Source: Pseudorasbora parva (taxonomy: Eukaryota > Chordata > Actinopteri > Cypriniformes > Gobionidae). From it: DNA of 64,000 nt. The stretch spans positions 28,739,955-28,803,954 of the forward strand of contig NC_090178.1 in NCBI RefSeq assembly GCF_024679245.1. The letters run 5' to 3'. Shown here one piece after another: positions 48,318 through 58,055 of the stretch (its first letter is position 1; every line of letters starts with the position of its first letter). A program made the translations under genes and the position numbers. A model generated the notes under the pieces. It was not told the origin of the DNA. It did no database searches and saw only the letters and a program-made list of their open reading frames with translations.

Positions 48318-49337
48318 TAGGGGTGTCCATGGTTAACCGATTGACCGATTAACTGTTAAAAATTGCGTAACCGAGTGAAACATTTTGCTCGGTTAAGTGG
48401 CGTCAATGACGTGCCTTGAATTTAGTTGTAATATATGTTTGCACCCCTATAGACCGCCAGAGCGCTCCCAGACATTTGTAGTATCCATAGGGTTAGGGTA
48501 GTATCCACAAGAAGAAGTCATGACCAGCTTTCTAAGCGGGCAAAGAAAGCGTGGGAGCACTTTAAAAATGAGAGTGACGGGGCGAAATGCAAGTATTGCA
48601 ATGCAGTGCTTACCGCATTTTTCAGGCTATAAGTTGCTCCGGAGTATGAGTCGCATCAGTCAAAATATGCGTCATGAAGAGGAAAATAACATACGTCGCA
48701 CTGGACTAAAAGTCGCATTAGGGCAGAAGCAGAGCGCGAGCCGCGCGCGCTGTGCATAACGGATCAGAAGAAAGAACGTTTGAAGTGAGAAACTTGTGAA
48801 TGACTAGAGAAAAGCAGACGTTACTTTAATTGTAATGAAGAAAACAAAAAAGCTGATCACGGACTGAAAGCAAGATGGCCAGAGCTGAAGGGACGAGTCC
48901 ACAGATGCTTGAACTCTCTGCCGGGAGAGGCTCATCAGCCGCGCGAGTCAAACGCTGAGTCTGTGTGAATCATTCTCGGCTGCATATTTTACTAACGTTA
49001 CATGCTCTAATCGTGCAGGCGGCCACTCGCATTGCTCGTGAACTGGAGCGCATCTCATCCTAATTTAACGAAACTCAGCGTACGCCTCGCAGACATGAAA
49101 TAGATCTTAAGAAACTTGAAATGTCTTTTCACAATTTAAAACGAAAAGAAATAGGCTACTCTCTGATTGTGTAATCTATGATGTGCATTTCTCTCTATAG
49201 GCGCGTTCACTACGGAAATGGTGGTCGTCAAATTAATAAGCTAAAAATAACCCTGACGCACACTATGGTTAACCGAGTATTTACCGCTAAGGGCCTCGGT
49301 TAACGGTTAATGAAAAACTTGAAAACGTGCAGCCCTA
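48318..49337 (+). mobile_element. hAT element inserted in the Tc1 transposase
   Basis: Starts TAGGGGTGTCCATGG and ends GTGCAGCCCTA, with flanking octamers CACCAAAA (48310-48317) and CACCAAAC (49338-49345). The interrupted Tc1 text rejoins cleanly when it is removed. Inside is a BED-finger remnant and a second repeat near 48609-48725 (aagtcgcat blocks). Confidence 0.85.
48535..48612 (+). pseudogene. hAT transposase BED zinc-finger fragment
   Basis: One frame reads RAKKAWEHFKNESDGAKCKY and CNAVLT: the conserved aromatic residues and C-x2-C of a BED finger. The frame then runs into an unrelated repeat with aagtcgc blocks, so the histidine half is gone. Confidence 0.65.
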
Positions 49338-49735
49338 CACCAAACATGTGGAAGAAGGTGCGCTCTGGTCAGATGAAACCAAAATTGAACTTTTTGGCAA
49401 CAATGCAAAACGTTATGTTTGGCTTAAAAGCCACACAGCTCATCACCCTGAACACACCATCTCCACTGTCAAACATGGTGGTGGCAGCATCATGGTTTGG
49501 GCCTGCTTTTCTTCAGCAGGGACAGGGAAGATGGTTAAAATTGATGGGAAGATGGATGGAGCCAAATACAGGACCATTCACAGTTTTATATCTTTATGTT
49601 TGAAGCCTGAAATGTGGCAAAAGGTCGCAAAGTTCAAGGGGGCCGAATACTTTCACAAGGCACTGTATTAACTAAATATAAGTAATTTCTCAAATAGTAG
49701 ATATGAATCTTTTAGATGAATTTAAGGAGTGCTGG

Positions 49736-50985
49736 CAGGGTCGGCCCTGACCAATTTGCTGCCCTAGGCAAGATTTTACTTGGTGCCCCTTGTATCAAGG
49801 TTTTTATATGTTGGTTGTGTTTTTATAATTTTTAAAATAAAAATAAAAAACACACACACACACACACACACAAACACACACACGTCTGGTTCACTTCATC
49901 TTTGTGGGGACTCTCCATAGACGTAATGGTTTTTATACCGTACAAACCGTATTTTCTATCCCCCTACACTACCCCTAAACCTACCCATCACAGGAAACAT
50001 TCTGCATTTTTCTCAAAAAAAACGTATCCTGTATGATTTATAAGCATTTTGAAAAGTGGGGACCGGCTCACTTTTCAATGAGCTGGTTGAAAAGTGACTA
50101 CTATCAGCTATTACTATCCTTATGGGGACATTTGGTCCCCACAATGTAATATAAACAAGGACACACACACACATGTATATATACAAAAATGTGTGTATAT
50201 CCTCCACTAAACTATGCATGCTCATGTTTTCACCATGAATGAAACTTTTTAAGAAATTTTTATATTTAGTGTGCATTTTATTTTATTTTTTTAGCTATTT
50301 TATATAAACCTGTATATAAATATAATTACTAATTTCAGAAAATAAATTTTACAAACGCCATATATCCCCTTACAATTGCACAACTGAGTAAAAACATTAG
50401 ACTATTAAAAAATATATATATGTTTATAAACAATTGACATGAATTTTTTACAGATTCTGATCATCCAGAACAGTTGCTTACATAAAGTTTAAGATAAAAA
50501 TAACTAGAATTAATTAGCAAACATTCATATTTAGATAATGTATTTAGATAAACTGTTCATTAATTTCATCACTTTACCTCTGTCTTTATCTCCTTATTCC
50601 TTTATATTCCTCCTGCATCAGAGGGCTTCGGTCTTTTTGACACATTGGCCATCCGTCATAAATTATTAGGCAACTTTCCAAGCGAACAAACAAGCACATT
50701 AAAAGCGAAAGCATTCCTGTCTGTTAGATGCGTGAGAGGCGATACGACAACAAATTCCCAACGTTAAACTGATCGCGCGTTCAATATCGGACACACTAAA
50801 GCACTCGCTGGGCAGGAGGAGGTTGATGCGGTGGTCTGGGAAGAGTCTGGGGATTTTTTTGGGTAATATTTTGAATTAATATTAATAAAAAGTAGTTTGA
50901 AAAAAAAGCACTAATTTTGGCGCCCCTATAGATGAGTGGCGCCTCTAGCATTTGCCTACTCCGCCTCTGCCACGGGCCGGCCCTG
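49736..50985. mobile_element. hAT element with perfect 8-bp target duplication
   Basis: Begins CAGGGTCGGCCCTGACC and ends inverted (CACGGGCCGGCCCTG). The flanking octamer AGTGCTGG is identical at 49728-49735 and 50986-50993. Inside lie a CA microsatellite (about 49851-49882) and a cyprinid repeat (49886-50170). No intact transposase. Confidence 0.9.
49886..50170 (+). repeat. Cyprinid interspersed repeat, plus orientation
   Basis: Contains tctttgtggggactctccat, agacgtaatggtttttatac, aaacctacccatcacaggaa and ctgtatgatttataagc, shared with the inverted copy at 24725-25020. Flanked by CA repeats on both sides. Confidence 0.75.
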
Positions 50986-51110
50986 AGTGCTGGTCTGGCC
51001 TTGGTCTTAACTCGCTCTCGCCCTGCCTTCGGCTTGGTCTGGTCTTAGTCTTGGCAGACGCTGGTTTTGGTCTCGGTTTAGGTGGTCTTGACTACAACAC
51101 TACTAATCGC

Positions 51111-52698
51111 ACATATATTCATTTAAATACTAGAGCGAAATCTAAACCATAATGAGCATTTTACGTACAGTCTATTGTGCACTCAAGTGCATGCATAAAG
51201 CTTGCCAAAAAGAACCGACAAAAATAATGATTATGAATGTGTCAAAAATAGCAAGGATACATTTTAATTGTTTATTAATAAACTAGTGTTTTCTGTGTCA
51301 GTGTAGGCTGTTGATGATGCTGACTCGCCATCTCCGCAGTGGTGGACTCGCCTATTGAGAAATGCACGACTGATGTGGCTTACATAAGTGGAGAGTAGTA
51401 TATTTATTTTCGTTTTGAATTGGTTCATTTAAAAGCTTTCTATAGATATTTCTCATATCTGTGAGGCAAACAGCCTTGCTACAGCTACAGTTTCCGGAGA
51501 CCGAGACAGCAGAAAGTGTATCCTGTTTTTTCCTAAAAATGTTCTTGCTGTTGTGAGTTTACCAAAAAAAAAAAAAGAAAAAAAAAGGTAGTAGACACAC
51601 TTTAGTTTTGAATGATATAATGATATGTATATATGTATATATGACCAAAAGCATTTTGATCACAGAGCATTTTAAGTTGTTTCTGCTGTTGTCAGAAAAA
51701 AATCCAAGGGATAGCATCGCACCTCCTTGTCATGATTATATTGTCTGCTGCATTTTCTTCTTATTCATTAAATCCAGGCAATTGGTTGTTAACACATTGA
51801 TTGAAATTAAGATATAATTTTAAAGTTTAAAGAAAGGCTTTCTTAAAAACAAAACTTAACACTCTGTGGTCAGCAAAGTCACCTGTTTTGAAGGTCAAAA
51901 TCATGTCTAACCCACTCTATGTCTCCCGATATTTTGCACATCTTATGATGAAATCTAATCTATCTTACTCTTGCTGTTCTCTTTTCATAATTAACATAAA
52001 TTAAATAAAACATAACTATAATTTTTAAACAAATATAAAACTAAATGTTTTGTTTAATAGCTACAACATGTATAGTAAAGTACAGAGAAATTTCTTGTCG
52101 GAGCGGTATCTGAGCAAACGCTGTTTTACGGGTGAGCATGAGTGGAGCATTAGTTTTGGCCATGAGTGATTGAGTGAAACGCGCTGGCATAGAGCGGAAT
52201 ATTAAATCATAGCGCTCTGGTTAGCTCACATGCTCTTTTTCTATTCCCAACTCAAAAAAAGAGAGCTTTCTCAAGCTGAGCTATGGCGCGCACAACACAA
52301 CAGTCCCTGCTTGATGAGTGACGATAGCCAAGAGAACTAAAAAAAAATGTAGTCTGGTTACTCTTTAGGTTTGATATTAATCTAATTTTACTTTGAATTT
52401 TTCTTCCAAGGATTATAAAAACAAGATATGAGGTAAAACTATTAAAAACTAGCCGCTTTCCGATGAGCGTAACTTCCTCCCCTTCACTGCTGTGCGCTGC
52501 CATTTCTCCCTAAACCCAAACTTAACAAGGGATTTAGCACAATCTGCGATTGGTCTCCACTCTTGATAAATTGCGGGACGTATTTGATAATAAAAAGAGC
52601 TATTAAATGCACGATAATCTATGCAAGAGAAGATGTTCCCAACTTTAAGGCGGCTTATGTGTGCACGCACTGCGAAACGGACCAACGTGCACACTATA
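51111..52698. other. Region without recognised gene
   Basis: May include the remainder of the outer hAT begun at 46716. A block at 52095-52220 rich in gagcgga/gagtgg resembles 46574-46660. No coding region supported. Confidence 0.4.
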
Positions 52699-52854
52699 CT
52701 GTAGGCCAGGGGTCGGAAAAAAAGATTCCTTCTTCATTCCATTCTTCATTCACCACTTTGCATCAAAGACCGCCTTGCTAAAATAAACGTGCGGTCGAAG
52801 TGGAATGGATAAAAATAACTTTCAAAAACAAAAGAGGACTTGAGTAAGCCAAAT

Positions 52855-54061
52855 TAGGGCTGGGCGATATGGAGCAAAAAATATATCTCGATATATTTTG
52901 CTATATCTCGATATACGATATATATCTCGATATCTTTACAGGAAAAATAACCCCCTAAAAACTACAGCAAAAACAAATATGCCAAATACCACAAATTCTT
53001 TTTTTTATTATTGAAGTGCAAAGAGGTAGTCAGTTCATGTAGGAACAAATTGCTTTTGCAACATTAAAAAAAACTCCCTGATTACATAAATAATAATAAT
53101 TTAACTGTAAAAGAAAATAAATAATATTTCCTTCTTTTCATTTATTTCATGCTTTCAAAAGATGAATCAAAGACTCCCTTTTTTACACTTAAAGTAAACA
53201 GTAAGCATTTTGCAGAAAGATGGGGGCATGACTGAGATATAAATAAACTGATTTTGTATCAAAGTTCAAACAGTGATGTTTGTCATGAGTTTGACAAAAT
53301 TCAAACTCATCATGTAGGCTACACATGAGCTGAGTTTCACTTCTTTTCCAGTTACAGAAGGAAATATGAATGTCAGAAGGTAGGCTATATGATAATATGA
53401 TACAGTACAACTGACAGAAGAGCACTGTGTCTCAGGACACCCGGGATGTCGCGTTTTTCCCTTTTGGTTAAAACATGAATAGACCTATTCATCATAATCC
53501 CGTGATAAAGCTGACAAAATAATAATAGTAATGATATTGCAATACTTTATAAATGTTTTCAAATGATTTGTGATCATTTTGACATTTTAACCGAAAACCA
53601 TGCGATCAGTTAGACACAAATCATACAACTGACATGATTGCGACAGCGTCTCGCACCAATAGTGTCAATCACCTGACTGTGGGTGAAACTTGCGCTTTGA
53701 ACTATGATGAACATTAATATTTCTTTATGAATTTTAGCAAGCAGTTGTGTTAGAAGGAAAACATGGTCTCTAAACTGAGTCCCGAATAACGCGCGCGCTT
53801 GTCAACATGATAACTAATCCTCACCTGGTTGAGGAAGCAGCCGTGTTCAATGAGACGACACGCGAGGGGAGGGGGAACAAAAGCAAGAGGCGGGAGGCGC
53901 GCGAGCGGGAGCGAGCACAGCACAGAGAAGGCAAACAAGCAAAGTGGCGGAATCAGAATTAAATATAAACAATATATCGATATATACGATATGTCCAAAT
54001 CCATATCGAGTAGAAAAAATATCTCGATATATTTTAAATATCGAGATATCGCCCACCCCTA
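52855..54061. mobile_element. hAT element with TAGGGCTGGGCGATAT ends
   Basis: Begins TAGGGCTGGGCGATATGG and ends ATATCGCCCACCCCTA. The flanking octamer AGCCAAAT is identical at 52847-52854 and 54062-54069. Subterminal regions are rich in atatctcgatat. No transposase recognised. Confidence 0.9.
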
Positions 54062-54299
54062 AGCCAAATTAATGGCATGTTTTAGTCATGCTCTTAACAA
54101 ATTGTGTTTTATTTCCTCTTTCCATATTGTGAATAATAAACATATTTAAATTAGCTTGTTACACAATGGAGCGTAACTTCTAATAATTATTTGACGTAGA
54201 CTACTGTTACACTAAGAATTATTCCTTGGCACCATCACTTACTAAACTGCATTGTTTAATTGTTTGTGTGCTGGAGGTAAACTTGCGTTACGTGCAGAC

Positions 54300-56672
54300 C
54301 AGTTGGTTGTAAGCAAGATGAGAAAGACTGAAAGAAATTCTGGAGCAAGTTGGAGGAAGTGATGCAGATTGTTCCCAGAGGTGAGAGGGGAAAGGAATAG
54401 TGAGAACGACTATGGACATGTCGGGGAAGGGAATAGAGGGGACGAGGAAGTGATGGGCAGGTTTGGTCTTCAGGAAAGGAACCCAGAAGAACAGAGGTTG
54501 GTAGACTTTGCTAAAAGTATGGAGATGGTGAACACGTATTTTCAGAAGAGGAAGGAACACAGGGTGACATATAAGAGTGGTGGCAGGAGCACACAAGGGG
54601 ACTATATCTTATGTAGACGCTGTAATCTGATGGAAATTAGCGATTGTAAAGTAGTGGTAGGTGATAGTGTAGCTAGACAGCATAGGATAGTGGTGTGTAA
54701 GATGACTCTGGCAGTGAGGAAGATGAAGAGAGTAAAGGCAGAGCAGAAGACAAAGTGGTGGAAGTTGGAAAAGGAAAAGTGCTGTGTGGTTTTCAGGGAG
54801 GATTTGAGACAAGCTTAAGGTGGTCAAGAAGGGCTTCCAGATGACTGGACTACTACAGCCAAAGTGATCAGGGAGACAGGTAGAAAGGTGCTAGGTGTGT
54901 CATCTGGAAGGAGGAAAGAAGAAAAGAAAAAAAGGTGGTGGAATGAGGAAGTCCAGGAGAGTATCCAGCGGTAGAGGTTAGCTAGGAAGAAGTGGGACAG
55001 TGAGAGAACGGAGGAAAGTAGACAGGAATCGGTTGGCGAGGCAGAGGGATAGAGATGGAAAGGATGTGCAGCAGGTTAGAGAGATTAAAGACAGAGATGG
55101 AAATGTTTTGACAGGTGACAGGAGGGTGAGGGAAAGATGGAAGGAGTACTTTGAGGAACTGATGAATGAGTAAAATGACAGGGAGAGAAGAGTTGTAGAG
55201 GCAAATATTGTTGACCAGGAAGTAGAACGTATTAGCAAGGGTTAAGTTAGGAGAGCTTTGAAGAGGATGAAGAGAGGAAAGGCAGTTGGTACTGATGACA
55301 TACCAGAGGAGGTATGGAAGTGTCTAGGAGAGATGGCAGTAGAGTTTTTAACTAGGTTGTTCAACAAGGTTTTAAAGAGTGAGAGGATGCCTGAGGAAGT
55401 GTTTTGGTGTCGATTTTTAAGAACAAGGGAGATGTGCAGAGTTGTGGAAACTACAGAGGTTTTAAGCTGATGAGGCATACAATGAAGTTGTGGGAAAGAG
55501 TAGTGAAAGCAAGGCTAAGGGGAGAAGTGGAACATTTGTGAGCAGCAGTTTGGTTTCATGCCAAGAAAGAGCACTATAGATGCATTATTCGATTTGAGAA
55601 TGTTAATGGAGAAGTACAGAGAGGGTCAGAAAGAGCTGCATTGTGTCTTTGTAGATTTAGAGAAAGCATATGACAGAGTACCAAGAGAGGAGCTGTGGTA
55701 TTGTATGAGGAGGTCTGGAGTGGCAGAGACGTATGTTAGAGTGGTGCAGGATATGTATGAGAGCAGTAGGACAGTGGTAAGGTGTGCCGTAGGTGGGACA
55801 GAGGACTTCACGGTGAAGGTGGGACTGCATCAAGGATCGGCTCTGAGCCCCTTCTTGTTTGTGGTGGTGATGGACAGGCTGACAGATGAGGTCAGAAAGG
55901 AATCTCCATGGACTATGATGATTACGGATGACATTGTGATCTGTAGTGAGAGCAGGGAGCAGGTGGAGGAAAGTCTAGAGAGTGGAGGTTTGCTCTGGAG
56001 AGAAGAGGAATGAAGGTTAGTTGTAGCAAGACAGAATACATGTGTGTGAATGAGAGAGAACCAAGTGGAACAGTGAGGTAACAGGGAGAAGAGGTAAAGA
56101 ATGTGCTGGATTTTAAGTACTTAGGGTCAACAGTCCGGAGCAATGGGGTAGTGTGGAAAAGAGGTGAAGAAGCATGTGCAGGCAGGTTGGAATGGGTGGA
56201 GAAAAGTGTCAGGTCTGTTGTGTGATAAAAGAGTACCAGCAAGAATGAAAGAAAAGGTGTACAGGACAGTAGTGAGACCAGTGATGTTGTATGGTTTGGA
56301 GACAGTTGCACTGAGGAAAAGACAGGTGGAAGAGCTAGAGGTAGCCGAGCTGAAGATGTTGAGATTCTCTTTGGGAGTGACGAGGATGGATAGGATCAGG
56401 AATGAGTACATCAGCGGGACAGCACATGTGAGATGTTTTGGAGACTTCCTGGCCTCCAACTTTGAGATGGCTTGGACATGTTCAGAGGAGGGAGAGTGAA
56501 AATATTGGTAAAAGGATGCTGAGGTTAGAGCTGCCAGGCAGGAGGTCAAGAGGAAGACCAAAGAGGAGGTTAATGGATGTAGTGAAGGAGGACATGAAGG
56601 TAGTTGGTTTGAGAGAAGAGGATACAGAGGATAGGACTAGATGGAGGAACAGCCGAAAGAAGAAGAAGACAC
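54300..56672 (+). mobile_element. RTE/Expander-like LINE, 5'-truncated, degraded
   Basis: Carries the C-terminal half of an APE-type endonuclease and a reverse transcriptase in the plus sense, ending gaacagccgaaagaagaagaa. The 3' 720 bases match the shorter copy at 25131-25869, but a short segment before the tail (ctgtggcgacccctgaaggg in the other copy) is missing here. Left boundary approximate. Confidence 0.8.
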
Positions 56673-56680
56673 TATTATGA
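54311..56680 (+). pseudogene. LINE endonuclease/reverse transcriptase, multiply frameshifted
   Basis: Endonuclease part: GHVGEGNRGDEEVMGRFGLQ, then HRVTYKSGGRSTQGDYILCR and ISDCKVVVGDSVARQHRIVV. RT part: GKAVGTDDIPEEVWKCLGEM, FMPRKSTIDALFDLRMLMEK, VFVDLEKAYDRVPREELWYC, VGLHQGSALSPFLFVVVMDR, then DFKYLGSTVRSN. At 55915-55935 the active-site box, normally F-A-D-D, reads ITDDIVI: the two Asp remain but the flanks have changed. Several frameshifts and stops break it, so it is inactive. Confidence 0.85.
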
Positions 56681-56992
56681 CAGATATATTTCAGAACCAG
56701 TCGCTATCAAAAAAATCTGGCTGCGGGCGTGGGCCAGATATTATCGCTGGCGGGCCCATTTTGGCCCGCGGGCTGCCAGTTGCAGACCACTGTTGTAGGC
56801 TTTGTGTACGCATCTAAACCATCAACTACACAACAAATAGCCAATGTCAAAATGACCAGCTTGGAGAGGAATCACTTAAACACAGTTTATATCTTAAATG
56901 GACATAAATAGTTGGGAGAAATAGGAGAATGATATTAGATCTGCATTCGATCTTGCTACGTCTAATAAACCTGCTGACAAGTAAGCCATTAA

Positions 56993-58051
56993 AGGTGTCA
57001 TGAACTGGCTTTTTTTTTTAAATGTATACTGTTGTCTGAGGTCAAATAATGATGTTTGTGTGGTTTTTACATTCAAAAACATCATAACTAATAAGTAATT
57101 AGCTATTTTCTACACTGGTTTTGAGGCTCTCTTCAAAACGCTGGGTATTGATGGCTGTGCCGCACTGGAGACTTCAAAGTAAATGCTTTAATTGCTTGAA
57201 CTATTATTTTAGTTACATAGCCCACACGATCGTTCGATATAAGCGCGAACCGCGCACACACACGTGCGCGCATGCGCCCTTCTAATGTCAAGTCAAGCGA
57301 GAGAGAATAGCAGAACAAGAATGAAATATTATGAAATTCATCTGCCTGCCGACGGGCTTACGTTTTGGAAGCCTATCTGGAAAACACGTAGCCATTGGGC
57401 TTTGCAAGCCCTGGCCCTGAGTCAAGCGCGTTAAAGCTATATTCTGTTAGACACGTACACATAAGCAAAACAATCTATAACAATGAAATCCTATTACATA
57501 TAAAAAACACGTTTTACTCACATAAGTGTGTTGCACCATTCCTCCTGTCGGATCCAATATAGAATAAACAGCATTGTGTTTTAATATCAAATGTCTGCAA
57601 ATCCAGCTCGACCTGAGATTTGTTTACAAACGATTCCACAGTGAAATTAAGTGAACACCATGTCTTCCCCACGTGAGCTGGAACTTCATTAAAAATAAAG
57701 TTCAACCACACATTCCTAATATTAGGATCCGACGGAAGCTTATGCAGCGACTGGGTTCTTCCACAACCAGGAATAGCGCAATATCTAGCTATATTCTTCG
57801 GGATGTTTACTGCTGCTGGCTAGCGCAATCCGAACGGCTCCATGAGTTGGTGGGCGGGGCTACTGAATTACACGTGCTTATTATTCTGTAGAGGCTGTGT
57901 TTCGTCAGTCGATGAGTTCAAGATGCAAATACGATCGTTTTCTGGGTCTGGTGTCTTTAAAATTCTTTGACTAACAACTTACAGGATATTATTATATTAC
58001 CATGAATGTTTATAAAGCTCAAGCGAAAGTTGATTTCTCAATTCAAGCCCT
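56993..58051. mobile_element. TTAA-flanked element with THAP exon, Kolobok-like
   Basis: TTAA at 56989-56992 and 58052-58055. The left end AGGTGTCATGAACTGG and inverted right end AGGGCTTGAATTGAG are only loosely similar, so boundaries are tentative. The THAP exon on the minus strand near the right end supports the assignment. Confidence 0.5.
57514..57795 (-). pseudogene. THAP domain exon, zinc ligand changed
   Basis: The minus strand reads ARYCAIPGCGRTQSLHKLPS, then VWLNFIFNEVP and KTWCSLNFTVESFVNKSQVE in one frame. C-x4-C, the Trp and the C-x2-[H] position align with THAP, but the last ligand is Asn (CSLN instead of CSLH). No ATG precedes it in frame; an upstream stop (TAG) lies near 57815. 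So it is a near-complete but non-functional exon. Confidence 0.65.
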
Positions 58052-58055
58052 TTAA

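Larger units (their letters stand above)
47889..49583 (+). pseudogene. Tc1 transposase, disrupted
   Basis: The N-terminal half is open: MKNKEHTRQVRDTVVEKFKV, the paired-like helix-turn-helix (ISQVLNIPRSTVQAIILKW), GRPSKLSAH AT-hook-like linker and ISRILHKSGLYGR. After LGDTP a 1-kb hAT interrupts it. The frame resumes with [12 protein letters not shown] (first catalytic Asp) and [19 protein letters not shown], but at MDGAKYR it jumps into the right inverted repeat. The second Asp and final Glu of DD34E are therefore deleted, so it is inactive. Confidence 0.9.
47485..49667 (+). mobile_element. Tc1 element, deleted and interrupted
   Basis: TA plus CAGTGCCTTGCGAAAGTATT at the left and the inverse at 49667. 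The inverted ends extend about 90 bases (gaccttttgccacatttcag facing ctgaaatgtggcaaaaggtc). The transposase is split by a hAT and lacks its C-terminal third. It inserted within the outer hAT. Confidence 0.9.
46791..51102. mobile_element. hAT element hosting further insertions
   Basis: Begins TAGTGTTGTAGTACTCGAGA and ends GGTCTTGACTACAACACTA, inverted. The flanking octamers are CTAATCTC (46783-46790) and CTAATCGC (51103-51110), an 8-bp duplication with one change. Its own sequence, rich in ggtcttggtctt blocks, is only about 0.9 kb; the rest is later insertions. Confidence 0.75.
52707..56792. mobile_element. hAT element (CAGGGGTCGG ends) hosting two insertions
   Basis: Starts CAGGGGTCGGAAAA and ends GGGCTGCCAGTTGCAGACCACTG, inverted. 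The flanking octamers are CTGTAGGC (52699-52706) and TTGTAGGC (56793-56800). It contains a complete smaller hAT (52855-54061) and an RTE-like LINE (about 54300-56672). Its own sequence is about 0.5 kb. Confidence 0.75.

Noticed and set aside
53750..54062. Short open frames near the right end of the 52855-54061 hAT
   Set aside because: Low-complexity translations of subterminal repeats; no BED or transposase motif.
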